Assembly: GCA_025594325.1 (NCBI GenBank)
Contig: JANHCV010000014.1
Location: 186,001-250,000 of the forward strand
DNA: 64,000 bases
From: Blastocladiella emersonii ATCC 22665
Lineage: Eukaryota; Blastocladiomycota; Blastocladiomycetes; Blastocladiales; Blastocladiaceae
Reading direction: 5' to 3'
Position 1 is the stretch's first letter. The number at the start of each line of letters is the position of its first letter. Made by a program: the position numbers and the translations under genes. Shown here piece after piece: positions 22,223 through 32,827 of the stretch. Below the pieces are notes generated by a model. The model ran no database searches and was not told where the DNA came from. It saw nothing but the letters and a program-made list of their open reading frames with translations.

Positions 22223-23761
22223 ATGGTCTCAACCACCGATTTCGTTGCTTTCAAGGACAAGCCGACCTACAACGTACTCCTGGCGGGCACGACGGGCGTC
22301 GGCAAGTCAAGGGCGTGCAGTCTGCTGGGTGCCGAAAAGGCCGTGATTGGCCACGATGCCTCATCAACAACCAAGGGGACGCAAGTCTACCCGGTCATCG
22401 TGGCCGAGAAGTGCAAGCTCCGCCTGATGGACACGCAGGGCTTCAATGACACGGACAACCAGGCCGATGAGGACACGTTTGTGTCGATTCTCGAGACGCT
22501 CGCCGAGCACGGCATTCACGAGATCCACCTGATCCTGTGGTTCAACGACCCTTCAAAAAAAAAGCTTCTGTCGCTGGTCAAGGCCGCCAACTTCATCAAG
22601 TCGTTTGCCGATTACACGGACCACGACATCTCCAAGAACGTCGTCATCATGTACGAGTCGGTTAGCATGGTTGTTTGCCTCGGCACCAAGGAGGCCCTCG
22701 TAGAGGCGTTGGGCTGTTCGTAGGACGCAGTTTCGCATTACTTTGCTCTCATCAAGTCAATCACGAGTCCCGAGGACGGCATCTACACCGAGAACGACTA
22801 CCGCAAGCTCCTAATCCAGCTCTTGTCGGAGTCTCGCGAGCCAGTCACGGTCGTACAACGTGACTTTGCCTGCGCGAACTGCAGTGCGACCGGCGATCCG
22901 CGGGTTATCAAAGGCGGCTGCCACATCGGTTTCGACTCGGGCCATCTTGGCGGGAGCGGCGGATGCGACGCGCCACTCGCGCGAGGCCGTCCGTGTTCAT
23001 GGCCAGCGCGAGATGATCCACGACAACGACAAGATCAAGCTGCACAAGGACACGCAGCGGATCCACGGTCCTCGAATCCAGCGACACCTCAGCGACGAAA
23101 AGCACCACTCGGGGTTCAACGTTCGCACCGCAACGGAAAGGCAAGCGCCAAACCTTGCTTCGCTGTTCGCGGGGGTCGCCCTCAGCTCATTTTTCCCCGC
23201 AGCCATGAACCTCATCGAGGCCGCATCTAACTTGACTACCGTCGTCAGGCACCGGGAGTGCATCAAGTGCACCCGGTCCCCCAACGACGAGGGCTGCGTT
23301 TACACCTGCTGCGACAAGATGAAGCCGTGTCGGAGTAATTGCAGCGATTGCTGGGAAGACCTCTCGGACGAAACCGCAAACAGCAGCCTCGGCTGTGTCA
23401 TGGCGTGCTGCAAGCAGAAGCCCAACGAGCCGTGCGTCACGGCCTACAAGTGTTGCGAAAAGCTGGTCAGCTCGAACCCCGCGCCGTGCACGCCCATCTG
23501 CAGCCTCTGCAAGCGGGACCCGAGCTCGCCCGGGTGCAAGTACTCGTGCTGCGACACCGAGGGCGGGTGTATCACGACGTGGTCGTGCTGCGACCAGGTC
23601 GCGACCAAGGATCAGTTCACCATCATGTCGTACGGCGAGTGCGGCCACCTAAGCACCGACGCGCCCTGTGTCGCGCTGTGCCAGCTGTGTGAGCTACCGA
23701 AGGGCAGCATGCCGGGCTCCGAGTGCGGCATCGCCGAGCACAACTTTTTCAAGTCGATTTA
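22223..23761 (+). pseudogene. AIG1/Toc34-like GTPase with Cys-rich C-terminal region, interrupted
   Basis: The first frame (22223-22723, 166 residues) has a P-loop AGTTGVGKS and Switch-II-like DTQGF, typical of the AIG1/IAN/septin-Toc class of GTPases. A TAG at 22721 ends it, yet the same frame continues coding-like (DAVSHYFALIKSITSPEDG, then CANCSATGDPRVIKGGCH) to about 22930. It then shifts by +1 into a frame ending at 23761. That last part holds His-rich segments and about 30 cysteines in repeating units of the type CxxCxRxP...GCxYxCCD...C, which look metal-binding or disulfide-rich. Either this is a nonsense mutation plus frameshift, or 22658-22723 hides a 63-nt intron (GTTAGC...TCGTAG) that removes the stop. 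The second shift has no obvious splice explanation. The role is unknown. Confidence 0.55.
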
Positions 23762-25686
23762 GGCTCGAATGCGCTACGCGAGGTGTTTCTTCGCGTCCGA
23801 CCTCGGAGCGCTGTTTGTCGCTCGTTCGAAACCAATACAAATGTACTTCACCAACATTTATTTGTTTTCGCCATTCTTGAATCTTCTACGACTGAGTTCC
23901 TCTGTCCCGACCTGACATCGAGTGACTGAACGACGCGTTGCGCCACTCACGTGTCGCAAACTTGCTGGCCTTCTGGGCTGGCTTCTCGAGGTGACCATCT
24001 GCGCCTTCTTACCCCGCATATCAGGTGCTCGTAGGATCAAACGCCGCGGTTTTTGAGCGTCGTGAGGTTGAGGAGTTAGTACATGTTGCTCGACTCGTCG
24101 CGGCACCTGTCGTGCTGCGCGACGCCAAGTTACGGTCCTGTCTCCAAAGGCACATACCCTCTCAGTACTGCTTGTTGGCCTCGCGGGGCCACCGGAGTGC
24201 TGGCCCACAACAACGATGGTCAACGCACGGGTCTGAACCTGCGCCGCGCGGGCATCGAGGGTGACGGCGGCCGAGGTTGAAGATATTCAATCCCAAATCG
24301 GGAAGAGAAGTTCGACCGGCGCCCGCTGCGCTTGCACGCACTCGGGCATAAACGGCGAGCGGCCCGTTGACTCAAGGAACGTGCAGCAGTCGGCGAAGAG
24401 CGGCTTCGAAAGGTTCGGGTCGCACGCGTGCGGATAGCGAGCCATCAGGCTCGCGAGCGCGCGGCGCAGCGACTCGTGGTCCGACTCAACGACGCCCTTT
24501 GACGCCGACTTTTACGTCCGCGATGTTGGTCAGGCGAGAGCCGACTAAACCTCCTTGGTAGGCAACGAGAGCGGAGCCGCACGCCCCGATTTCAGCGGTG
24601 ATGAACGCGGGGGAGACCGCGGCGGTGGGCGAGTTGGCGGAGGAAGGCGACGATGTGCTCGGCGGCCATAGACGGCGCGTACTTGGCCTCGGGGAAGCGC
24701 TTGAGCAGGCAACGGGTTACGAAGAGCGTCGACGAAACCTATGTCGCGCCGAGCTGGACGTGATTGAGGCCGAATTCGACAAAGAAAGTCACGGGAGCCT
24801 CAAGCCCGCGAAGCGGGTCGCGGTCCGGAACTGGCCTTCGTCGCAAGTCTTAGCAAATCTCTCGACCGTGCCATCCATCCTGCGGTGCACTCTGCGAGAG
24901 TAGTAGCACGAGATGAATCGCTTAAGTTCCACCTTCTGACCATAGTGTTGTACAGGAACGCGAAGAGCTCTGCTGCGTCTCAGTCGTCCACGACGTGGCG
25001 GGTGCCACGACACACCCGATACAGGAGCCCATCGTTGGCGAGCCGGTGCTCGCGAAAGAAAATGGTCAGCGTCACTCGTCGACCGAGATGGCATGAACGT
25101 CCGTGGTGACGGCAGTGGCCAAGCGTTCAGGGCCCGCTTCGCAGGCCACGGCCGCGAAGAGCAGCGAAGCTGGCGAACGAGCGACAGCGAATGCATGACC
25201 ATGTTGCATGAACTCGCTCAACAAAACACTCATCACATCCGTTACTCAAAGAGGAGCAGCTGCACCGGACGCGTCGAAAGGGCGTGGCGGCGAGGCGCGA
25301 GACACGCGAGACAGTGCGTCAGCCGTTTGCACGTGGGCGTCGAGTATTTCGGGCGGTGCGTGTGACTCCGGCTCCGTCCGTTCCGGGATTTTCCTAAGAT
25401 GGGTGGATGTGATTGGTCCGTCGGGGAGCGCAAGCCACGGCGCCGGGCTCGAGCGGTCCGAGCGAAGCGTTCTCGGCGGGCCGCCATCGCGCCGCGCGGG
25501 TGATTCGATCCCGGTCCTTTTGTTGTGTTTTGCCTTCTTATCTGTCGGCCGCCCCCCGCCGCCCGCCCTCGCTCCCCTGCACCACGCTGTACATTATCAG
25601 TTGTTCGTGTTGAGCAAGTATGCATCTGCCCCTGCCATGAACTCGAGCACCCAAGGACGCTCCGCTCACCGACCTCAACTCGTAGC
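23762..25686. other. Long intergenic region with degraded coding-like sequence
   Basis: No intact gene is supported. A copy of the dispersed motif CGACGCGTTGCGCCACTCAC lies at 23931-23950. On the minus strand, between about 24850 and 24560, a protein-like reading (TLFVTRCLLKRFPEAKYAP, then AAEHIVAFLRQLAHRRG) is broken by stops and suggests an old pseudogene I cannot name. The last few hundred bases form the 5' flank of GCDH. Confidence 0.35.
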
Positions 25687-27041
25687 ATGTCCGCCATCGC
25701 TTCGCAGCTCCGCCGCACCGGCCTCACGCAGGCCGTCGCCTTCCAGGCCGCGCGCCGCACCATGGCCACGGCCAAGGGCCCCGCCAAGTTCGTCAAGTTC
25801 GACTGGGAGGACGCCCTCAACCTCAAGGGCCAGCTCACCGAGGAGGAGACCGCCGTCATGGAGTCGGCCCGCGCCTACGCCCAGGAGAAGCTCATGCCCC
25901 GCGTCGTCAACGCCTTCCGCAACGAGAGTACGTCCACCCGAGCGACTGGGACTCGCAGAGCGCGGTCTGACGCCGACCTCTCCGTCGTGTAGAGTTCGAC
26001 GTCGAGATCATGCAGGAGATGGGTGAGCTCGGTCTTCTTGGCGCTACCCTCGACGGCTACGGCTGCGCTGGTGTCTCGTCCGTCTCGTACGGCCTGATCG
26101 CCCGCGAGGTCGAGCGCGTCGACTCGGGCTACCGGTCGGCCATGTCGGTCCAGTCGTCGCTCGTCATGTACCCCATCTACGCCTACGGTACCGAGGCCCA
26201 GCGCGAGAAGTTCCTGCCCAAGCTCGCCACCGGCGAGTTCATTGGCTGCTTCGGTCTGACCGAGCCCAACCACGGCTCGGACCCGTCGTCGATGGAGTCG
26301 GTCGCGAAGAAGAACCCCGACGGTTCCTTCACGCTAAACGCGCAGAAGTCGTGGATTACCAACTCGCCTCACGCGCATGTCGCGGTCGTCTGGGCCAAGT
26401 GTGAGTGGGACGGTCTGATCCGCGGCTTCATCGTCGAGCGCGGCATGAAGGGTTTCCAGACCCCCAAGATCGAGGGCAAGTTCTCGCTGCGTGCCTCGGA
26501 CACGGGCATGATCTTCTGCGACAACGTGCACCTGCCCGCCGAGAACATGCTCCCCGGCGTCACCGGCCTCAAGGGTCCCTTCGGCTGCCTCAACAACGCC
26601 CGCTACGGTATCGCCTGGGGCACGCTCGGCGCCGCCGAGGCCTGCCTGTCGGTCGCCCGCGACTACACGCTGAACCGCAAGCAGTTCGGCACCCCGCTCG
26701 CCGCCTTCCAGCTGCCGCAGAAGAAGATGGCCGACGCCCTGACCGAGATCTCGCTCGGCCTCCAGGCCTGCATCCGCGTCGGTCGCCTCAAGGACGAGGG
26801 CAAGATCGCCCCCGAGATGATCTCCATGATCAAGCGCAACTCGTGCGGCAAGTCGCTGGCGATTGCCCGCGAGTGCCGCGACATGCTCGGCGGCAACGGT
26901 ATCGCCGACGAGTACCACATCATCCGCCACGTGTGCAACCTCGAGGCCGTCAACACGTACGAGGGCACCCACGACGTGCACGCGCTCATCCTCGGCCGCG
27001 GCATCACGGGCATTCCTGCCTTCGAGACCAAGAAGCAGTAG
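25687..27041 (+). CDS. GCDH: Glutaryl-CoA dehydrogenase, mitochondrial
   Basis: Exons 25687-25927 and 25993-27041 flank a 65-nt intron (GTACGT...TGTAG), giving 429 residues. This FAD enzyme oxidises and decarboxylates glutaryl-CoA to crotonyl-CoA in lysine and tryptophan catabolism, in the mitochondrial matrix. The N-terminus is a typical presequence ([20 protein letters not shown]). Family blocks follow: [29 protein letters not shown], the FAD-site [47 protein letters not shown], the YTLNRKQFG stretch, and the catalytic-base loop [16 protein letters not shown], whose Glu corresponds to human Glu370 (mature numbering). The start was chosen at the ATG that opens the presequence. It is followed within 230 bp by a hAT-like element. 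Confidence 0.95.
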
Positions 27042-27266
27042 ATCCTCTCTCGCTCGCTCGCTCACTCGTGGCCGCGCGGCCGCCTGTTGTCATCATTCAT
27101 TCATTAGCCCAACAAACATGATTTCTACGTACCCATCAACTGGTTTCCGCGCTTCCACGCTGTGAGCCCTGTTTTGTGCGATCCAACCCGCTCGCCGCTC
27201 CGTGCACCGCTCGCGAAATGAATGGTCTTGCTCTCAGATGTCATTCGTGTTTTGTCGCACGCGGAG

Positions 27267-28398
27267 CAGAGCCCCACATTATAATGGATCCACTTTTAAT
27301 GTCGGCATTAATCCGGCCCTGGGCCACTAAAATCCATTATTTCCAGGTTTTTGGTCGGACCCGGGTAAAGTGCGTCATTGAGGCGCGGAAACGGCCGTCT
27401 CGCGCCGTGGTGGCTCAGTTTTGGTCGCTGGAAACGAAGTGGCGTCACTCTGGGGCCACCCACGCGTGCGGCGCCCGAGTGTCTCGCACGACGCGCCGCG
27501 TGTCTCGCACTCCGAATGCGACTCAAGTCGCAGCAATCTATAGTGCCGTCAGCAAGCTTCGTTTGGGAACGCGCGACCTGGAGCAGCTTCAACAATTGAC
27601 CTGCACTTCAGTTCAGAGTAGCTTGGCTGTTGCGATCAGCTCGAGTTACTACTCCCATCTCAGCAGGCCGCTCCGTCTGAACGGACCTGCGAACCGCTCA
27701 TAGTGACATCTAGCAGGAGGACAAGTCGATCCCATGGATGTAGTCGGACGGTGCAACCAAACGGCAGCGTCATCTGAGCGCGGACTAGCAAGGCGAGCGA
27801 GGCGTGCTCGCCTGGATCAAGCACAAGTGTCCCTCAGCTCAACGCCCGATCGCGCAAAGTACATGTCGGGTAGTGTATAAGCTCTTTCCTATCGTCTCGG
27901 ACCCCGCTGACAGCGAATAGCGCACACTCAACGCTGTGCGGAGCGTGATGGTCAACATGATGGCCAACTGTAAGCGAGTCACGCTGCGACTTGCGAAACG
28001 AGTCAAGCGCAATTCGCTCACATACCTAGCATGGACATCAAGAGCGCCAAAGACAGCTCCAAGTCTAAGGTATGCGCGACGATGCCCGCCCTGGAACCGC
28101 GACAGGCGTGCAACTTGCCCAAGCTTCCAACGCAGTCTGCTGGCCGCATCTTGTGCAGTACTCAGCGCAACGACACGCTTCAGCGCGTCACATCGCATTC
28201 GTGCTGCCTCCGGACATAACCCCTGCTTGATCTCATGCTTGGGAGCAGCTCGACGCGTCCCGCTCTGCATTGCGCCACACACGTGACCGGTTTCCACGCG
28301 TTTTTGGGGCCATTTTTGGCCGGCTATTAAATTACACTATCCGGATGCCAGACATTATATAATATGGACTTGGCCACCCATTATAATGTGGGGCTCTG
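27267..28398. mobile_element. Non-autonomous hAT-like DNA transposon (MITE-like), 1,132 bp
   Basis: The ends are perfect 21-bp terminal inverted repeats, 27267-27287 and 28378-28398, beginning CAGAGCCCCACATTATAATG. The element is flanked on both sides by the same 8 bp, ACGCGGAG (27259-27266 and 28399-28406). A CAGRG terminus together with an 8-bp target-site duplication is characteristic of the hAT superfamily. No transposase-like reading frame is present inside, so it must have moved in trans. The subterminal 100 bp on each side are AT-rich and rich in ATTA and GGCC words, unlike the GC-rich interior. The intact TIRs and perfect duplication suggest a fairly recent insertion. Confidence 0.85.
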
Positions 28399-28999
28399 AC
28401 GCGGAGCCATCGAGGTGCACGCTCTGTCGCCACGGCGCCATGGCGCCACGGCGCGACAGATCCGCACGTGCGTGGCGCGGCGCGTTACCGATGCGCGGCC
28501 AAGCGACACGGTCATGATCTGCACGGCTGGCATGAGGGGTTACGGCACTCCTGACACCGCGGATCAAGATAACGACGACGCCGACGGACAGCTCCAACGA
28601 GTGAGCTGCGTGCATCGAGATAAATCGTGTTCTCCTCCCGCTATGCCTGCCCTCGGTGGTACATGATCAAAGCAGTGGACTGTCGAGATGATATGCGAGG
28701 ATGCGTTCACCGCGCTGCTGCAGGTCTTGCGGCTCACGGAGCCCCGACTGTACGCCCCGCTCGGGTTGCGGTCATGGGCCATAGGCCAGCCGGACCATAC
28801 CCGACCAGCAGATCAAGAGCGACGACAGCCTTTGCGTCGGCGCGCACGATCAACCTCACCGGCAGCAAGTGCGCGATCAAGGCCGAGGCGCGCGACGCGG
28901 TCATGATCCGGATGCCCGGTGCGGGTTGGCGCGGTGCACTACGGCGGATCAAGCATGCGACGATGCGATGGACGTCATGACTGAGAGCGAGAACACGTA
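28399..28999. other. Repeat-rich intergenic region with a 36-bp interrupted palindrome
   Basis: No gene is supported. Positions 28424-28459 read CTGTCG...CGACAG around a perfect 14-bp palindrome GGCGCCATGGCGCC (28434-28447), which could extrude as a hairpin. Confidence 0.35.
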
Positions 29000-30368
29000 G
29001 ATTTGATCGTTCGGACCAACTTCTCGCAGACGAACGTTTCAACGCAACGAAGCACTTCAGAACTGAGAGGACTCGAGCGGGAGACACACACAAGAAAACT
29101 GATCGTGATATATAGAACGCCTCGTCATCGCGTGTCCGCCCACTTGTGGAGCGCAAACTACCAGGACTAACCCGAAAGGAACCGCCGTCCTCGCTTCCGG
29201 TCGCCGGCATCGAGGACCCCATCTCGTCGGTCCGAGCCAGCCAAACTCCGTCGAGACCTCGAGCGCGCCGCCGACCCACCCGAAAGGCACCGTACATCTC
29301 TTTGTCACAGGTGGGGTCAGACTACGAGGACCCTCCATCTTGTCGGTCCGAGCGACGATGCGGCGCGCGAGTCTCTGGCACGCACGCACGCGGGATTATG
29401 ATTGGACCGTACATGGTACAGGTGCCACACGCGCGCGCGCGGCCGGTATATACTTTCGGATCAAGAAGCGCACGCGCCCGCACACCACCAAGTGGTGTGC
29501 GAGCGGTGGCTTCTACACGCGGGGACGTGTTAGTCGATGACCACGACGAGGAGCGCCGAGCGTCGGATCCGTACCTTCGACGCGCGAGCGCGATCGTGCC
29601 CGAGTCTTGGTCAGGCCGTCGTGGAACTCGATGAAGTCGATGATGACGAGGGCACGAGAGCAGCCCTTGGTGATCATGATCTTGGCGATGCCAACCGGTC
29701 GAGCTTGAAGACGCCGACCGTCGACCGTCGACGAGACCAGGCGCTCGAGGCCGACGAGGCGCAGCGCAGCGCGACGTCGACTTGGGCGAGACGCGGCGCG
29801 CCGACTGGTGAGGTCGACCAGGTCGTCGACGAGCACGGGCAGCAGCGGCGCGAGCGCGAGCACGAGTCGATCATGGCGAGGTACTTCACGATGCCGATGG
29901 CGATGGCGATGGCGAGGAGCTAGCGCTTGGTGAGGCCGAGTCGTCGCGGCACCGACGTTGATGGCCGTGGCGGGCCGCGATCATGGCGACGAGGTGGCGG
30001 TGCTCCTTGATCAAGCCTTGGTCCGTTGCAGCAAGTGAGGGTAGTGGTGTACCATGATCATGGCGATAGAGATGGCTGGTGAGGAAGTAGAGAGGAGGGT
30101 GGCGGGGACCCGAGCCGAGCTTTGGACAGCTGGTCGAGCGACTACACTGTGGCGCACTGCAATTGCCGTGATATACCGGCACTCGAGCCACTTGATAAAA
30201 CCGGGTTCTGACCTGTTTCGCGCACCCAACCGGCCGGTCGCTCGCGCAAAACTGCCTAGAAATGGACGTGGGAGGCAAAACCACGCGAAACGCGAGACGA
30301 AACGCGTCTCGCATCGAGCACGTGAGTTTCAAGTGACTGATTTTGGCGTGATTTCGACTTCTCTCGCA
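29000..30368 (+). repeat. Left arm of a ~2.9-kb foldback inverted repeat
   Basis: This arm is the imperfect reverse complement of 30556-31945. The match is near-perfect over about 29073-29690 (a 162-codon reading on + is repeated on - at 31788-31291) and again over about 30240-30360. In between and at the outer end (about 29000-29070) it diverges. It includes a short triplet-like run of GATGGC units near 29893-29913. A perfect hairpin, GCACACCAC-CAA-GTGGTGTGC, lies at 29480-29500. No functional protein is evident. This resembles a Foldback-type element or an inverted segmental duplication. Confidence 0.8.
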
Positions 30369-30555
30369 CCGAAATATTTAAGATCACTGCGTCGCTCGTC
30401 TTTATCGTGTGTCCCCGGCTCAAATGACCTCCGTCTTGAGCAATGGTGAGCGCGACCTGCATTTGATCACGCTTGCATTCGCTGGCTGGCTTGTCGGTTC
30501 GGCGCGCCATGATCTGATGGTGAGGCTCTTACAAATCCCTTCTGTCATGTGCGGC

Positions 30556-31945
30556 GCGAGAGAAGTCGAAATCACGCCAAAATCAGTCACTTGAAACTCA
30601 CGTGCTCGATGCGAGACGCGTTTCGTCTCGCGTTTCGCGTGGTTTGCCTCCCACGTCCATTTCTAGGCAGTTTTGCGCGAGCGACCGGCCGGTTGGGTGC
30701 GCGAAACAGGTCAGAACCCGGTTTTATCAAGCGAGCCGCATATCACGTCGCTCGCGGTGCGCCACCAGTCAGAGCAGCGAGCTCAGCCGCTCGGCCAGCC
30801 GCTACAAAGCTCGGTTCGGGTCCCCGGCATCCCTCCTCTCTCCTCACTCACCGGCCATCTCCATCGCCATGATGATCATGATCCACCACCACCACTACCC
30901 TCACTTGCTGCAACGCACCAAGGCTTGATCAAGGAGCACCGCCACCTCGTCACCATGATCGCGACCCACCACGGCCATCAACGTCGGCGCGCCGCCGCGT
31001 CGCCGCCAAGCGCTACCTCCTCGCCATCTGCATCATCAAGTACCTCGCCATGATCGACTCGTGCTCGTGCTCGTGCTCGCGCTCGCGCCGCTGCTGCTCC
31101 TGCTCCTGCTCGGTCGACGACCTGATCGACCACACCACCAAGTCGGCGCGCCGCGTCTCGCCCAAGTCGACGTCGCGCTGCACCTCATCGGCCTCGCTCA
31201 CGCGCTCCTGTCCACGGTCGGCGTCTCCAAGCTCAACGGGTCGGCATCGCCAAGATCATGATCACCAAGGGCTGCTCTCGCACGGCGTCTTCATCGACTT
31301 CCTCGAGTTCCACGACGGCCTGACCAAGACTCGGGCACGATCGCGCTCGCGCGTCGAAGGTACGGATCCGACGCTCGGCGCTCCTCGTCGTGGTCATCGA
31401 CTAACACGTCCCCGCGTGTAGAAGCCACCGCTCGCACACCACTTGGTGGTGTGCGGGCGCGTGCGCTTCTTGATCCGAAAGTATATACCGGCCGCGCGCG
31501 CGCGTGTGGCACCTGTACCATGTACGGTCCAATCATAATCCCGCGTGCGTGCGTGCCAGAGACTCGCGCGCCGCATCGTCGCTCGGACCGACAAGATGGA
31601 GGGTCCTCGTAGTCTGACCCCACCTGTGACAAAGAGATGTACGGTGCCTTTCGGGTGGGTCGGCGGCGCGCTCGAGGTCTCGACGGAGTTTGGCTGGCTC
31701 GGACCGACGAGATGGGGTCCTCGATGCCGGCGACCGGAAGCGAGGACGGCGGTTCCTTTCGGGTTAGTCCTGGTAGTTTGCGCTCCACAAGTGGGCGGAC
31801 ACGCGATGACGAGGCGTTCTATATATCACGATCAGTTTTCTTGTGTGTGTCTCCCGCTCGATTTCTCCCTGTCCTGGCGCGCGTCGTGCTTCGTTCGCGT
31901 CAAAGCGTCCGCTCGCTCGCGAGGAGCTGGTTCGAGCGATTAAAG
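30556..31945 (-). repeat. Right arm of the ~2.9-kb foldback inverted repeat
   Basis: This is the reverse complement of 29000-30368, separated from it by about 187 bp of single-copy spacer (30369-30555). The inner boundary begins GCGAGAGAAGTCGAAATCAC, mirrored by the end of the left arm. The arm carries a GCTCGT/GCTCGC hexamer-like run near 31070-31095 and the same 9-bp-stem hairpin. Outer homology fades at about 31945 (CGATTAAAG against CGATCAAAT). I see no clear target-site duplication. Confidence 0.8.
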
Positions 31946-32763
31946 TAACATGATTCCGACCTCAACCATTAAGTCTGTCGCGTTTTCGCAAACTTGATCC
32001 GCCGCAGTGCACCGTACCAGACCTGCGTCCGGCCGGACCGGTTGCCAGCTCGGCGCGGCCCTGGACGACGGCGGTGTTGGTCGCGGCGATCGTGGCGCGG
32101 ATCCCTGCCTGATGGCGTTCAATGCGAAAGAAATGGAGGAGCTGCGAGACAAGCTCGCGGTTGGGCATGTTGCGGTTGCACCGAGTGCGGGCTGGTCAAA
32201 CTCAACGTCGTCACGGTGGTGGGCGCGGGGTCGAGCGGCACGTCGAAGCCGTGGCCGAGTCGACCTGGCGGACACAATTCAGCAACTTAGGTGAGCGTTC
32301 ATGGCAAGGGTGACCGTGGATCCTCGGTAAACGGGAGCAGAAGCGACGAAGCCTTGCGAGTGGCGGCCAGCCGACGCCGCATCAACACCGTGGCGCACGT
32401 GGTGGCGCATCGCGTCGTGGCCTTCGACGCGACCCGGCGAGAAGGAGCGCGTACAGGACGCAATCTTAGCGCTGTTTTCCGTCAGCAGCTTCCTTGTGCG
32501 AGACGCTGTGCGCGCGCCCGCGGCGCTCGGGCGGCGCCTCGCGCGCGTGGTACCCGAACGGCCTATTGGCGTCGGTGTCGATGACCAGGTCGCACGCGTG
32601 CGAGTTTGACCACCGACTGGCCGTGTGGGCGTGGTGCCCGGAAGCAGCGGCCCACGTATCTCGCGGAGTGGGCGCCCGGTCCGATCGGCAAGCGCGTGCC
32701 CGCGCTGGCCACGCATGGCGCGATCAGATCAGTGACTAACACGTTTTCGGGACGCGCTCCTCA
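31946..32763. other. Intergenic region upstream of gene I, with a possible zinc-ribbon remnant
   Basis: No intact gene is supported. Around 32165-32195 a plus-strand reading CCGCTECGLVKLN resembles the second half of a TFIIB-type zinc ribbon, and about 70 nt later another frame gives ESTWRTQFSNLG, reminiscent of the SEWRTFSN block. The frames and spacing do not fit an intact gene. Confidence 0.25.
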
Positions 32764-32769
32764 TATAAA
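32764..32769 (+). promoter_or_regulatory. TATA box (TATAAA) of family gene I
   Basis: CATATAAAC lies about 60 bp upstream of the ATG at 32828, in a context similar to the TATA-like element of copy A. Confidence 0.5.
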
Positions 32770-32827
32770 CCCGGGACGCCTTCGCCACTCCGTCAACCTT
32801 TCACCCTCACTCCAAGTACTCAACACC

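Noticed and set aside
29146-29634. 162-codon frame repeated at 31291-31788 (minus) as a real gene
   Set aside because: It is identical only because the DNA is an inverted repeat. Composition is Arg/Ser-rich, with no domain and no splice or start context.
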